From assembly GCA_037190845.1 (NCBI GenBank), contig JBBCJI010000001.1, forward strand, positions 1 through 64,000: DNA of 64,000 nt. Direction: 5' to 3'. Both the position numbers and the translations under genes were made by a program. Each line of letters begins with the position of its first letter. The stretch's first letter is position 1. The notes under the pieces were generated by a model. The model saw nothing but the letters and a program-made list of their open reading frames with translations. It was not told the DNA's origin and searched no databases. Shown piece by piece: positions 17,102 to 25,494 of this stretch. The DNA is from JBEBVQ01 sp037190845 (lineage in GTDB: Bacteria; Bacteroidota; Bacteroidia; Chitinophagales; Chitinophagaceae).

Positions 17102-18175
17102 ATGATCAACCAGGCAGCAAACGAACGGTTCGAAAAGGGCAGAGGGGCGCAGTTTAATCCCAAAAACCGCTTTCTGAAAGGGGCATATATACAGGAATAC
17201 CCCGAAGCCATTGACGACTGGGAAGAAGAAAACCGGAAGACAGAATACATCTTCGACAACAATAAAACACTGGTCAACGAGGTGAAAAGCCCTGATGTGG
17301 GTATGATGTATTCCGCCAATCCCTACCAGGGATGTGAACATGGGTGCATCTATTGTTATGCCCGCAATTCGCATGAGTACTGGGGGTATAGTGCCGGGGT
17401 GGATTTTGAGAGCCGTATTGTGGTAAAGAAGAATGCGCCGGCGATGTTGCGTAAGTTTTTTGATAACCGGAACTGGCGGCCCGCAGTGATCTCGCTTTCC
17501 GGAAACACGGATTGTTATCAGCCGATCGAACGACGGATGGGTATCACCCGGAAGCTGCTGGAGATATGCCTGGAATACCGGAATCCCGTCAGTGTGCTTA
17601 CCAAAAATGCACTTGTACTGCGCGACACGGATATCTTGCAGGAGCTGGCGAAGCTCAACCTGGTGCAGGTATTCAGCTCCATTACCTCGCTGGATGAAGA
17701 CCTGCGCCTGAAACTGGAGCCACGTACGGCTTCGTATAAATCACGGTTGAAGGTAGTGCATACAATGGCAAAATCCGGTATCCCGACGGGTATTATGAAT
17801 GCGCCGATTATCCCGGGGCTTAACGACAGTCATATGCACGATGTGCTGAAAGCGGCCTCAGAGGCCGGCGCTCTTTGGGCGGGCTATACGGTGGTGCGTC
17901 TGAACGGAGCGATCAACGGTATCTTCCGCGACTGGCTGTATAAAGCCTACCCGGATCGTGCCGATAAGGTGTGGAATCTGATTTGTGATTGCCATGGCGG
18001 GCAGGTGAATGACAGCCGCTGGGGCAACCGGATGGTAGGTGATGGCCGTTTTGCCGAGCTGATCCGCACTCAGTTTAAGCTGTATTGCCGGAAGTTCGGT
18101 CTGAATCAAACGTCTGTTACCTGGAATATGGATGCCTTCCGGAGGATGAAGAACGGGCAGATGTCTTTGTTTTAA
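17102..18175 (+). CDS. PA0069/SplB-type radical SAM protein
   Basis: 357 residues from the ATG at 17102; the N-terminus is FNPKNRF-rich as in the PA0069 family. The cluster motif is CEHGCIYCYAR (Cys-x3-Cys-x2-Cys) at about residues 79-89. SLSGNTDCYQPIER and the later PRTASYKSRL also fit the family. Known: relatives of spore photoproduct lyase (COG1533), but the reaction of this subfamily is not established. The protein ends GQMSLF, a sequence of the beta-clamp-binding type. It is next to a Y-family polymerase, which suggests work on DNA; that is inference. Confidence 0.9.
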   Translation: MINQAANERFEKGRGAQFNPKNRFLKGAYIQEYPEAIDDWEEENRKTEYIFDNNKTLVNEVKSPDVGMMYSANPYQGCEHGCIYCYARNSHEYWGYSAGVDFESRIVVKKNAPAMLRKFFDNRNWRPAVISLSGNTDCYQPIERRMGITRKLLEICLEYRNPVSVLTKNALVLRDTDILQELAKLNLVQVFSSITSLDEDLRLKLEPRTASYKSRLKVVHTMAKSGIPTGIMNAPIIPGLNDSHMHDVLKAASEAGALWAGYTVVRLNGAINGIFRDWLYKAYPDRADKVWNLICDCHGGQVNDSRWGNRMVGDGRFAELIRTQFKLYCRKFGLNQTSVTWNMDAFRRMKNGQMSLF

Positions 18176-18263
18176 TTTGAAAATGTGCCAATTTGAAAAT
18201 TTGAAAATGCACATGTTGAAATATGTACATTTTCAAATTGACTCATTTTCAAATTTTCAAATT
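18174..18263. repeat. Family B inverted repeat (8-base words), copy 2
   Basis: The left arm (18174-18209) and right arm (18228-18263) consist of AATTTGAA words and their complement. The element spans the whole gap between two convergent genes and touches both stop codons (TAA of the radical SAM gene, TAA of sucA). Confidence 0.8.
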
Positions 18264-21006
18264 AACCGGCAAACGCCAGCTCTATAATCTCCTGCTGTTC
18301 TTTAGCATGCAGCTTGCTGAATCCGGTGGCGGAAGCCGCGAGCGGTGCCCTGCTGATAAAGCGTACCGGGAAATCATCGGCTAGGTTCATCTTCAGGAAG
18401 CTGTAAGCGCCCATATTACGGGGTTCTTCCTGTACCCACATCCACTCGGCGGATTTGTATTTTTTCTTCAGATCCTGTAATTGTTTCAGGGGCAGGGGAT
18501 AAATCTGCTCCAGACGTACAATGGCAATGTCTGTACGTTTTTCGCTGATCTGCTTTTCACTCAGGTCAAAATAAACCTTGCCGGAGCAGAGTAATACACG
18601 TTTTACTTTGGAGGCTGTTTTGATGCTGGGGTCATCAATTACTTCCCTGAAACCACCTGTTGTGAATTCTTCTATGTCGGAGAAGGCGCGTGGGTGGCGC
18701 AGGTTCGCTTTGGGTGACATATTCACCAACGGTTTGCGGAAGGGCAATACCAATTGACGTCGTAAGGCATGGAATAGATTTGCCGCAGTTGTTATGTTGG
18801 TGACAAAGAAGTTATTATCGGCACATAGCTGAAGGAATCGTTCAATCCGTGCGGAAGAATGTTCCGGCCCCTGGCCTTCAAATCCATGCGGCAGCAGCAA
18901 TACAAGTCCGCTCATTTTCCGCCATTTGGTTTCGGATGAAATAACATACTGGTCAATAACCGTCTGGCAGCCGTTAGCAAAGTCACCAAACTGGGCTTCC
19001 CATATAGTCAGCGAGTCGGGACTGGCAATGCTGTATCCGTATTCAAAGCCGAGTACGGCAAATTCGCTGAGCAGAGAATTGTAGATATAGAAACGTCCCT
19101 GGTCATCACTGACTTTGCTCAGCCGGTTGTAGGTTTTGTTTGTTTTTTCATCATGAAGTACCGCATGCCGGTGGGAGAACGTACCACGTTGTACATCTTG
19201 TCCGCTCATGCGTACATCTTTTCCTTCGGCAAGCAGGCTGGCATAAGCCAGTAACTCGCCGGTAGCCCAGTCTATAGTCCCGTTTTCACGGAAGCTTTTC
19301 ACTTTCTCTTCCAGTAATTTCCGGATTTTACGCAGGGGTGTGAAGTCTTCGGGGATGCTCAATATTTTATCGAACAGGCTTATCACCTGCTCACGACTGA
19401 TGGCCGTATCTGGTGACTGGCCGAAGTCTCCCGGTACAGCATGCCGCAGATCCTTCCATGCCTGTTCAGGCGGCTGAAGTTTATAAGGAATAGGATTCTG
19501 TTTGATCTCATCCAGGCGTTCCTGGAGTTTCTGCCAGTATACATCTTCCATTTCTTTGGCGATGGCAGCTTCTACATCTCCGCGTTCGATCAGTTTCTGA
19601 TTATATACTTCACGCGGGTTCGGATGTTTTTTGATCCGCTCGTACAGCGCTGGTTGGGTAAAGCTGGGATCATCGCCCTCGTTATGGCCGTGACGGCGAT
19701 AACAAACCATGTCGATAAAAATATCTTCATTGAACTCCTGCCGGTAGGCCACTGCGAATATACATGCCTTTACCACATCTTCGGGGCTGTCGCCGTTTAC
19801 GTGTAATACGGGGGCCTGCACGATGGAAGCCACACTGGTGCAATAATTGCTGGAACGCGCGTCATCGAAGTCTGTAGTAAATCCGATCTGGTTGTTGATG
19901 ACGAAATGGATCGTGCCGCCGACGTCATATCCTTTCAGGCAGCTCATCTGAAGCAACTCATACACAACGCCCTGTCCGGCAATGGCTGCATCTCCGTGTA
20001 TCAGGATGGGCAATATCCTGTCGTACTCGTTTTTGTAAAGAATGTCGGCTTTGGCCCGTGCGAAACCTACTACGACCGGATCTACCACTTCCAAATGCGA
20101 AGGGTTGGGCGTAAGCTGTACGTTCACCTCTTTTCCTTCTGCCGTTTTGATATTGGAGCGGAAGCCAAGGTGATATTTTACGTCGCCGCTGCCCATGGTG
20201 GTGTCCGGAGGCATATTGCCTTCGAATTCAGAGAATATCTGTTCGTATGTTTTTCCGAGGGTGTTGGCCAGTACATTGAGGCGTCCGCGGTGCGCCATAC
20301 CGATCACCACTTCTTTCACATCCGCATTGGCGGCATGAGTAATGATGGCATCCAGCGCTGCAATGGTACTTTCTCCACCCTCAAGGCTAAAGCGCTTCTG
20401 GCCGATGTATTTTGTATGCAGGAATTTTTCAAAAATCACTCCTTCGCTCACCTTTTCCAGAATACGTTTTTTCTGAGCCAGGGTGAGTTCCTGCTCCATC
20501 ATTTTTTCGTAGTGGGTCTGTACCCACTCTTTTTTATTGCGGTCGTTAATGTAGGTATATTCTATGCCTACATCTCCGGTGTAATATTTTTTCGCCCTGG
20601 CTACAATATCACGGAGTTTGGCTTTCCCCAAGCCGATAAAGCTGCCGGCGTAGAATTCGGTATCCAGATCCGCATCAGACAGGTTAAAGTCTGCAAGCTC
20701 CAGGTAAGGGCTGCGGTTTTTCCGGGGACGTACCGGGTTGGTGGTAGCTGCCAGATGGCCGCGCTTGCGATAGCTGCGGATCAGGTAGTACACACTCAGC
20801 TCTTTTGCAAGCTGTTCGTTGCTTACCGGGGCCGAACTACCCGTTCCGGCTGCAGTTTTGCCATTTGCATTGGTCACGGCAAAATCAAAACCTTCAAAGA
20901 ATTTTTTCCACTCAGCGTCTACAGTCTCGGGATTTTTTACATAGTCACTGTAGAGCGATTCAATGTAGGATGGATGAGAACTCATCACATAAGAAAAGTC
21001 TTTCAT
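18262..21006 (-). CDS. sucA: 2-oxoglutarate dehydrogenase E1 component
   Basis: 914 residues, normal for this thiamine-diphosphate enzyme. Family motifs include MAHRGRLNVLANTLGK, HGDAAIAGQGVVYE, NNQIGFTT and YRRHGHNEGDDPSFTQP. Known role: decarboxylation of 2-oxoglutarate and succinyl transfer to the lipoyl group of E2 in the TCA cycle. No sucB lies next to it; downstream is the convergent radical SAM gene. A -7 box (TAACTTTG, 21082-21089 minus strand) and an inverted repeat at 21052-21074 lie in the leader. Confidence 0.97.
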   Translation of the reverse strand: MKDFSYVMSSHPSYIESLYSDYVKNPETVDAEWKKFFEGFDFAVTNANGKTAAGTGSSAPVSNEQLAKELSVYYLIRSYRKRGHLAATTNPVRPRKNRSPYLELADFNLSDADLDTEFYAGSFIGLGKAKLRDIVARAKKYYTGDVGIEYTYINDRNKKEWVQTHYEKMMEQELTLAQKKRILEKVSEGVIFEKFLHTKYIGQKRFSLEGGESTIAALDAIITHAANADVKEVVIGMAHRGRLNVLANTLGKTYEQIFSEFEGNMPPDTTMGSGDVKYHLGFRSNIKTAEGKEVNVQLTPNPSHLEVVDPVVVGFARAKADILYKNEYDRILPILIHGDAAIAGQGVVYELLQMSCLKGYDVGGTIHFVINNQIGFTTDFDDARSSNYCTSVASIVQAPVLHVNGDSPEDVVKACIFAVAYRQEFNEDIFIDMVCYRRHGHNEGDDPSFTQPALYERIKKHPNPREVYNQKLIERGDVEAAIAKEMEDVYWQKLQERLDEIKQNPIPYKLQPPEQAWKDLRHAVPGDFGQSPDTAISREQVISLFDKILSIPEDFTPLRKIRKLLEEKVKSFRENGTIDWATGELLAYASLLAEGKDVRMSGQDVQRGTFSHRHAVLHDEKTNKTYNRLSKVSDDQGRFYIYNSLLSEFAVLGFEYGYSIASPDSLTIWEAQFGDFANGCQTVIDQYVISSETKWRKMSGLVLLLPHGFEGQGPEHSSARIERFLQLCADNNFFVTNITTAANLFHALRRQLVLPFRKPLVNMSPKANLRHPRAFSDIEEFTTGGFREVIDDPSIKTASKVKRVLLCSGKVYFDLSEKQISEKRTDIAIVRLEQIYPLPLKQLQDLKKKYKSAEWMWVQEEPRNMGAYSFLKMNLADDFPVRFISRAPLAASATGFSKLHAKEQQEIIELAFAG

Positions 21007-21051
21007 TTTAAGACGAGGATATTTAAAATAGTATTCAGCCGATTAATCATG

Positions 21052-21074
21052 GTCATTTATCCTGAATAAATGAC
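21052..21074. promoter_or_regulatory. Inverted repeat in the sucA leader
   Basis: Arms GTCATTTAT (21052-21060) and ATAAATGAC (21066-21074) are perfect around CCTGA. It lies directly downstream of the -7 box, at the expected transcription start, and could be an operator or a 5' hairpin. Confidence 0.5.
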
Positions 21075-21081
21075 ATTCGGG

Positions 21082-21089
21082 CAAAGTTA
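21082..21089 (-). promoter_or_regulatory. Candidate -7 box of sucA
   Basis: TAACTTTG on the minus strand matches TAnnTTTG fully, 75 bases before the ATG. A clear -33 element is not seen. Confidence 0.5.
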
Positions 21090-21137
21090 GGCTATAAGTT
21101 GATTCGTTGGGAATGGATCGTATTTTTTATCGCTGCT

Positions 21138-21839
21138 TTATATTTTGACGCACTCCAATAGCATTTTTTGCAGTGTTTTCAGTCCCTGTACAGCAGTTTG
21201 TTCAATGGGAATGATATGCTGATAATGACCGACAGGAGGGATTTGTTTGTCAACAATATACTTTTTGACGCCGGGTTTCAGGTAATCCATCAGCCCTGCT
21301 GCCGGGTATACGGCAAGTGAAGTACCCACCAGCAGGAATATGTCTGCGGAGTGCATATGCGGAATAGCTTGCTCTATGAGTGGAACCGGTTCTTCAAACC
21401 AAACCACATGTGGGCGGAACTGGCCACCATCTTCCGCCAGGTCGCCGATGCGGATATCTCCCGGACATTCATAAAGTGTATGTTCATTCCGTACGCTGCG
21501 CATTTTCATAATCTCGCCATGCAGGTGCAGAACATGCGAAGATCCGGCGCGTTCGTGCAGATCGTCAATATTCTGGGTGATGATCTGTACTTCAAAATGT
21601 TTTTCTAATGCCGCCAGTATCTTGTGTGCTTCATTGGGCTGTGCATTGCGGACATTGTCGCGGCGCATGTTGTAAAACTGAAGTACCCGCTCCGGATCAT
21701 TCCGCCAGGCTCGTGGAGTGGCTACTTCTTCTATCTTATAGCCCTCCCAAAGTCCGCCGCTGTCGCGGAAAGTATTGAGTCCGCTTTCCGCACTGATGCC
21801 GGCGCCGGTCAGGACTACAAGCTTTATCGGGGAAGACAT
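21138..21839 (-). CDS. Sir2-family NAD-dependent protein deacylase (sirtuin)
   Basis: 233 residues from the ATG at 21839; a TTG four codons upstream is less likely. NAD-binding motifs are GAGISAESGLNTFRD and TQNIDDLHERAG, the catalytic His is in LHLHGE, and VGTSLAVYPAAGL is present. YNMRR at the position of the class III Tyr/Arg pair suggests preference for acidic acyl groups (succinyl, malonyl), as in CobB/SIRT5. The usual four zinc cysteines are missing: only one Cys (YECPGD) is left in that region. It lies 132 bases upstream of sucA on the same strand. Confidence 0.92.
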   Translation of the reverse strand: MSSPIKLVVLTGAGISAESGLNTFRDSGGLWEGYKIEEVATPRAWRNDPERVLQFYNMRRDNVRNAQPNEAHKILAALEKHFEVQIITQNIDDLHERAGSSHVLHLHGEIMKMRSVRNEHTLYECPGDIRIGDLAEDGGQFRPHVVWFEEPVPLIEQAIPHMHSADIFLLVGTSLAVYPAAGLMDYLKPGVKKYIVDKQIPPVGHYQHIIPIEQTAVQGLKTLQKMLLECVKI

Positions 21840-21868
21840 GTAAATTGACAATTGAAAGCGATCAAATT

Positions 21869-21939
21869 AATGTGACAAATGTGTTGAATGTGGAAAATGT
21901 GATAAACACATTCGTCACATTCAACACATTTGTCACATT
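21869..21939. repeat. Family C inverted repeat (9-base words), copy 3
   Basis: Arms 21869-21901 and 21907-21939 match at 30 of 33 positions around ATAAA. Words are AATGTGNNN with period nine (AATGTGACA, AATGTGTTG, AATGTGGAA). It lies right after the stop of the beta-barrel gene (minus strand) and before the sirtuin gene. Confidence 0.85.
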
Positions 21940-21941
21940 CC

Positions 21942-22571
21942 CTACAGGAATGAATACCCCACAGATAACTGTATGGAGCGTTGTTTCCATGAATCAGCTA
22001 TAGTGGTATTGTTTACATCAGTGAAGCCAAATACGTAACGTCCGTTTACACGTAGGCCCAGCGGTAGCTTTACCTCAAGCCCGGCAGCGCCGCCAATATC
22101 ACCATTCTTGAATATTCCGGCAGCGTCTTTCAGCAATGCGTCTCCGTCTTTTACAGATACTATGGTGCTGAATTGAGGACCTAACTGCAGCCATATCATC
22201 GGGAATAGTTTAACCTGCAGCAATATCGGAATGTTTAATTGATTGAGGCGAAAAGAACCATTTTTCAAAGAATCGCCGATGTTGTTGTAATGAGTATGGT
22301 ATAGTGTGTGGAAATCTTTTCCGGTTGTATAGCGTGTTTGAGTGAACAGACCCTCTGCCACAACGCCGACCCGCTTGGCGTGTATCCCGGCAAATATGCC
22401 GCCCAGCAGACTGGTCTTGTAACCGCTGTTCCATTTGTCGCCGTGTATGGTATTGAAGTTCGCACCTGCTTTGATACCCAGGTCAATAGAGAAGGGCAGG
22501 ACTTTTTGTGCGGAAAGAGCAGATGGAAGGAGCAGGATGGCAATAGCGCATAGTGTGTTTTTGAGCTTCAT
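21942..22571 (-). CDS. Outer membrane beta-barrel protein (PorT-like fold family)
   Basis: 209 residues. A signal peptide (residues 1-21, ending ALSAQ) is followed by alternating beta strands with GIKAGANFNTIHG and a final aromatic strand (LSVGYSFL), as in eight-stranded OMP_b-brl_2 barrels. The specific role is unknown. It lies between bshC and the sirtuin gene; a 344-base gap separates it from bshC. Confidence 0.8.
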   Translation of the reverse strand: MKLKNTLCAIAILLLPSALSAQKVLPFSIDLGIKAGANFNTIHGDKWNSGYKTSLLGGIFAGIHAKRVGVVAEGLFTQTRYTTGKDFHTLYHTHYNNIGDSLKNGSFRLNQLNIPILLQVKLFPMIWLQLGPQFSTIVSVKDGDALLKDAAGIFKNGDIGGAAGLEVKLPLGLRVNGRYVFGFTDVNNTTIADSWKQRSIQLSVGYSFL

Positions 22572-22915
22572 AATGTGTTGTTTTTGATGGATGGATGTTA
22601 TTTCATTTTTTACAGCAAAAAATACGCCATCATTTTTAATTAGCCAATCACTATTGTCCTGGGGAAGTGAACACTGCGTATCATTAAGAAATCAACGTAC
22701 CTACTTGTCGTATCGTTATGGTTGTCTCCTTAAGGGGACGTTCGCACCAAAAAGCCTGTCATCCCGGGCCTGACCCGGGACGTTCTTTATTAAGCCGGGT
22801 CTTGTTAAGCATCCTGTCACCTCGGGCGATGGCGGATCAAGTCCGCCATGACATCTTTTTTGTATGGCCGCCTCCTGTTTACATACTCCCCTGAAATGAT
22901 TTACTGATAATGATG
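22572..22915. other. 344-base intergenic region with a GC-rich dispersed repeat
   Basis: No credible gene. Bases 22751-22857 hold a family F element. The rest (22572-22750) is AT-rich and probably carries the promoter of the beta-barrel gene, which I cannot place with confidence. Confidence 0.6.
22751..22857. repeat. Family F dispersed repeat, copy 1
   Basis: It starts GCCTGTCATCCCGGGCC, contains the hairpins CCCGGGCCTGACCCGGG and GGCGGATCAAGTCCGCC, and ends CATGACATC. A second copy with the same borders is at 39868-39976. Confidence 0.75.
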
Positions 22916-24520
22916 TTATATTCCTTCCTCAATAACCAGAAACTCATTCTTTTCCGGCTGCATCTTTTCTTTCAGCAGATCAAAATAAGCAGGACCGTTT
23001 TGTATGAACCAGGGCATAAAGTTCTCCGTTCGCTCCTGCAGGTTTCCGCCAGGGAAAAGCGCCGCTTTTAATTTGCTGATCTGTTCGATATGAACCTCCA
23101 TTTTTCTTTTTTCGGCACGGTACATTTTTTCTTCCAGCCGCAGGAGTTGTTTTTGGATTTTTGTCAGTGTCGCTCCGGCCGCAGCTTCGAGGGTAGGATC
23201 GAGGGTGGTCGCCTTCTGTGTAATGCGTGTCAGTATTTGTTCCATTTCCCGGTTTTCGGCAGCCATATGCCAGTCGGCAGCGCTGTGGGTGGAGATGTAC
23301 AGGCGGTTGAGCGTTGCGTCCGGTGCAAGCAGGTCTGCATGACTGAAGCCCAGTTTTTTTCTGAGTGCGGCGTATGCTTCCGGGATCCATAAAATAGATT
23401 GACGCAGCAGTATAGGAGGGAAGAATATCTTGTAATGATCAAATAATGGTCTGAGTTGCAGCCAGTAAGCCACTTCGGAGCCGCCTCCGATAAAAGCTAC
23501 ATTGGGGAGTATTGTTTCCTGTAATATTCCGCGGAGGATCACATTGGGGCTAAACCTTTCAGGATTCGTTTCCAGTTCATCCAGTAATTCGCCTTCTGTC
23601 CACTGCTTTTCTGTATTTACTACCCTCCATTTCCCGTCTTGTTTTTCGATTCTTTCACGCAATGCTTCATGCAGATAAAACAAATTAACAGGGCGTGGAT
23701 AGGCCTGTGTTTTATAGTGTTGTGCCAGCAGGTCTGTTTGCGCCTGCACGATCTCGTAGCTGCTTTGATGCAGTAATTCGTCCCTGAGCACCGGTAGTAT
23801 CGCTTTTTTGAAAGCAGGTTCGTCCGGATTCAGCACCAGCAGGCCATAGCGTCCGAAAAGCTCATGTACAAGGTATTGTGTTGCAGATGCGATGGTTTGA
23901 TGTCCGAGGTAGGCGTCTGTTAATAGACGTATCAATGTATCCGTGTTGTTGCCGGGGGGGCCTAATAACCGGAACAGATCGTTCAGCAGCGGTTTGAGGC
24001 TATCCGTCTTCATGCGTCCCACAGCACCTTGCTGCCCGTCTGCCTGCCAGGTGAATCTCTGTCTGCCGTAGCGGAATGCGCCCAGTTCGCCCAGGTCATT
24101 ATCTTCGCTGCCCATGTAATAAACAGGGATGAAGTGCTTGTCCGGGTGTGTCGTGTTCAGGATTTCTGCCAGCTTGACGGCATGTATGATCTTGTATATA
24201 AAGTAGAGATAGCCGGTCATCAGGTTGGGCTGGTGTGCAGTGCATACCGTAAAGCTGTTTTCCTGTTCCAGACGTTCCAGGTTGGATTTGGTCGCTTCGG
24301 TATGAACTAACTCCCGATATTGCTGCCGGAGTGTGTCTGCCAGCAGTTTACGGTTTACGGGGAAGTTTTTTCTTTCCCGTATGGCCTTCTCTATACCCTT
24401 CAGATCGGGGGTGAAGCTATAAAAGTTCCGGAGCGGCTGGCCCCCTTCGAGATAATCTTTGATCAGCGTTGAAAAGTAACCGGTTTCGCCGTAGGCGAGG
24501 TGGGATATTTCTGTAAGCAC
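22916..24520 (-). CDS. bshC: Bacillithiol synthase, cysteine-adding enzyme BshC
   Basis: 534 residues, the usual size. The core motif TAHQPNLMTGYLYFIYKI (about 95-112), YMGSEDNDLGELG, and the C-terminal coiled coil (LLRLEEKMYRAEKRK) fit BshC. Known role: joins cysteine to glucosaminyl-malate to make bacillithiol, the main low-molecular thiol of many Firmicutes and Bacteroidota. bshA and bshB are not in the window. Confidence 0.95.
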   Translation of the reverse strand: MLTEISHLAYGETGYFSTLIKDYLEGGQPLRNFYSFTPDLKGIEKAIRERKNFPVNRKLLADTLRQQYRELVHTEATKSNLERLEQENSFTVCTAHQPNLMTGYLYFIYKIIHAVKLAEILNTTHPDKHFIPVYYMGSEDNDLGELGAFRYGRQRFTWQADGQQGAVGRMKTDSLKPLLNDLFRLLGPPGNNTDTLIRLLTDAYLGHQTIASATQYLVHELFGRYGLLVLNPDEPAFKKAILPVLRDELLHQSSYEIVQAQTDLLAQHYKTQAYPRPVNLFYLHEALRERIEKQDGKWRVVNTEKQWTEGELLDELETNPERFSPNVILRGILQETILPNVAFIGGGSEVAYWLQLRPLFDHYKIFFPPILLRQSILWIPEAYAALRKKLGFSHADLLAPDATLNRLYISTHSAADWHMAAENREMEQILTRITQKATTLDPTLEAAAGATLTKIQKQLLRLEEKMYRAEKRKMEVHIEQISKLKAALFPGGNLQERTENFMPWFIQNGPAYFDLLKEKMQPEKNEFLVIEEGI

Positions 24521-24669
24521 TCTGTCAGTGTTGTTTGGTGCTGCTAAATTAACAAGTAGCGATTAATACCCTGTTAAAATAGTATCGTATTGTTTATCAG
24601 TTTGTTAATGGGTTCCGATGCGTTTATTTTTATACTTTTACAAGTGTTATGCTGCAGGGTGGGAATAAA

Positions 24670-25359
24670 ATGAGGAGGCGAAGCGGGATCAAGTCGTGGC
24701 CGGAAGATGAAAAACCGAGAGAAAAACTGTTACATAAAGGGGCGGGTAGCTTGAGCGACGCAGAGTTGCTGGCGATCCTGATCGGCAGTGGTACGGTGAA
24801 GCGTTCGGCGCTGGATCTGGCAAGAGATGCGCTTGCGCTGGCAGATCAGAATCTTTATGAATTGGGCCGGCTGTCGGTAGCGGATTTTCAAAAGGTAAAA
24901 GGCATTGGTACGGCCAGGGCTATAACAATAGCTGCAGCACTGGAACTGGGACGCCGGCGGCAGATCAATGAGGGGTTGCAGCGTCCGTCTGTGCGCACCA
25001 GTAGGGATGCCGCAGACATTGTTCTGCCGCTGCTGTCGGATCTGAATCATGAGGTGTTTTGCGTGCTGTACCTGAATCAGTCGAACCGGGTGCTGCGTCA
25101 TGAACTGATCAGCAGCGGAGGGCTTACGGGTACGGTGGCAGATATCCGTATGATACTGAAAAATGCTTTGTTGTGCCATGCCAACGGACTGATCCTGGCA
25201 CATAATCATCCTTCCGGGAATCCCAGTCCCAGCCAGGCCGATAAAGATCTTACACGGAGGATAAAAGAAGCGGCATTGCTTATGGATATAAGACTGCTTG
25301 ATCATCTGATCGTGGCGCACACCATCTGCTTCAGTATGCAGGATGAAGGTATGATTTAA
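24670..25359 (+). CDS. radC: RadC-like JAB/MPN domain protein
   Basis: 229 residues from the ATG at 24670. This start fits the family pattern (IKSWPEDEKPREKLL close to the N-terminus) and follows AGGGTGGG at a normal distance; an ATG seven codons upstream (24649) is the alternative. An N-terminal UPF0758 helical region with a helix-hairpin-helix (VKGIGTARAITIAAALELG) leads to the JAMM metal site HNHPSGNPSPSQAD. Known: named RadC, but a direct role in repair is not supported; the function is unknown. Confidence 0.92.
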   Translation: MRRRSGIKSWPEDEKPREKLLHKGAGSLSDAELLAILIGSGTVKRSALDLARDALALADQNLYELGRLSVADFQKVKGIGTARAITIAAALELGRRRQINEGLQRPSVRTSRDAADIVLPLLSDLNHEVFCVLYLNQSNRVLRHELISSGGLTGTVADIRMILKNALLCHANGLILAHNHPSGNPSPSQADKDLTRRIKEAALLMDIRLLDHLIVAHTICFSMQDEGMI

Positions 25360-25494
25360 ACGAATTGTAGTAATGGAAAATTATATACATTATTTTATGT
25401 TTGTAAGAAGTTGTCTTTTATGCCTATCTTGCCGGGTTTAAATGAGCCAAATGATGGGCTCACCAGCTAATCAGCTAATTACCATACAGGTGAT

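Noticed and set aside
19906..21069. 387-codon plus-strand frame opposite sucA
   Set aside because: Antisense shadow of a conserved gene; the translation is rich in Cys, Phe and His as expected from reversed codons.
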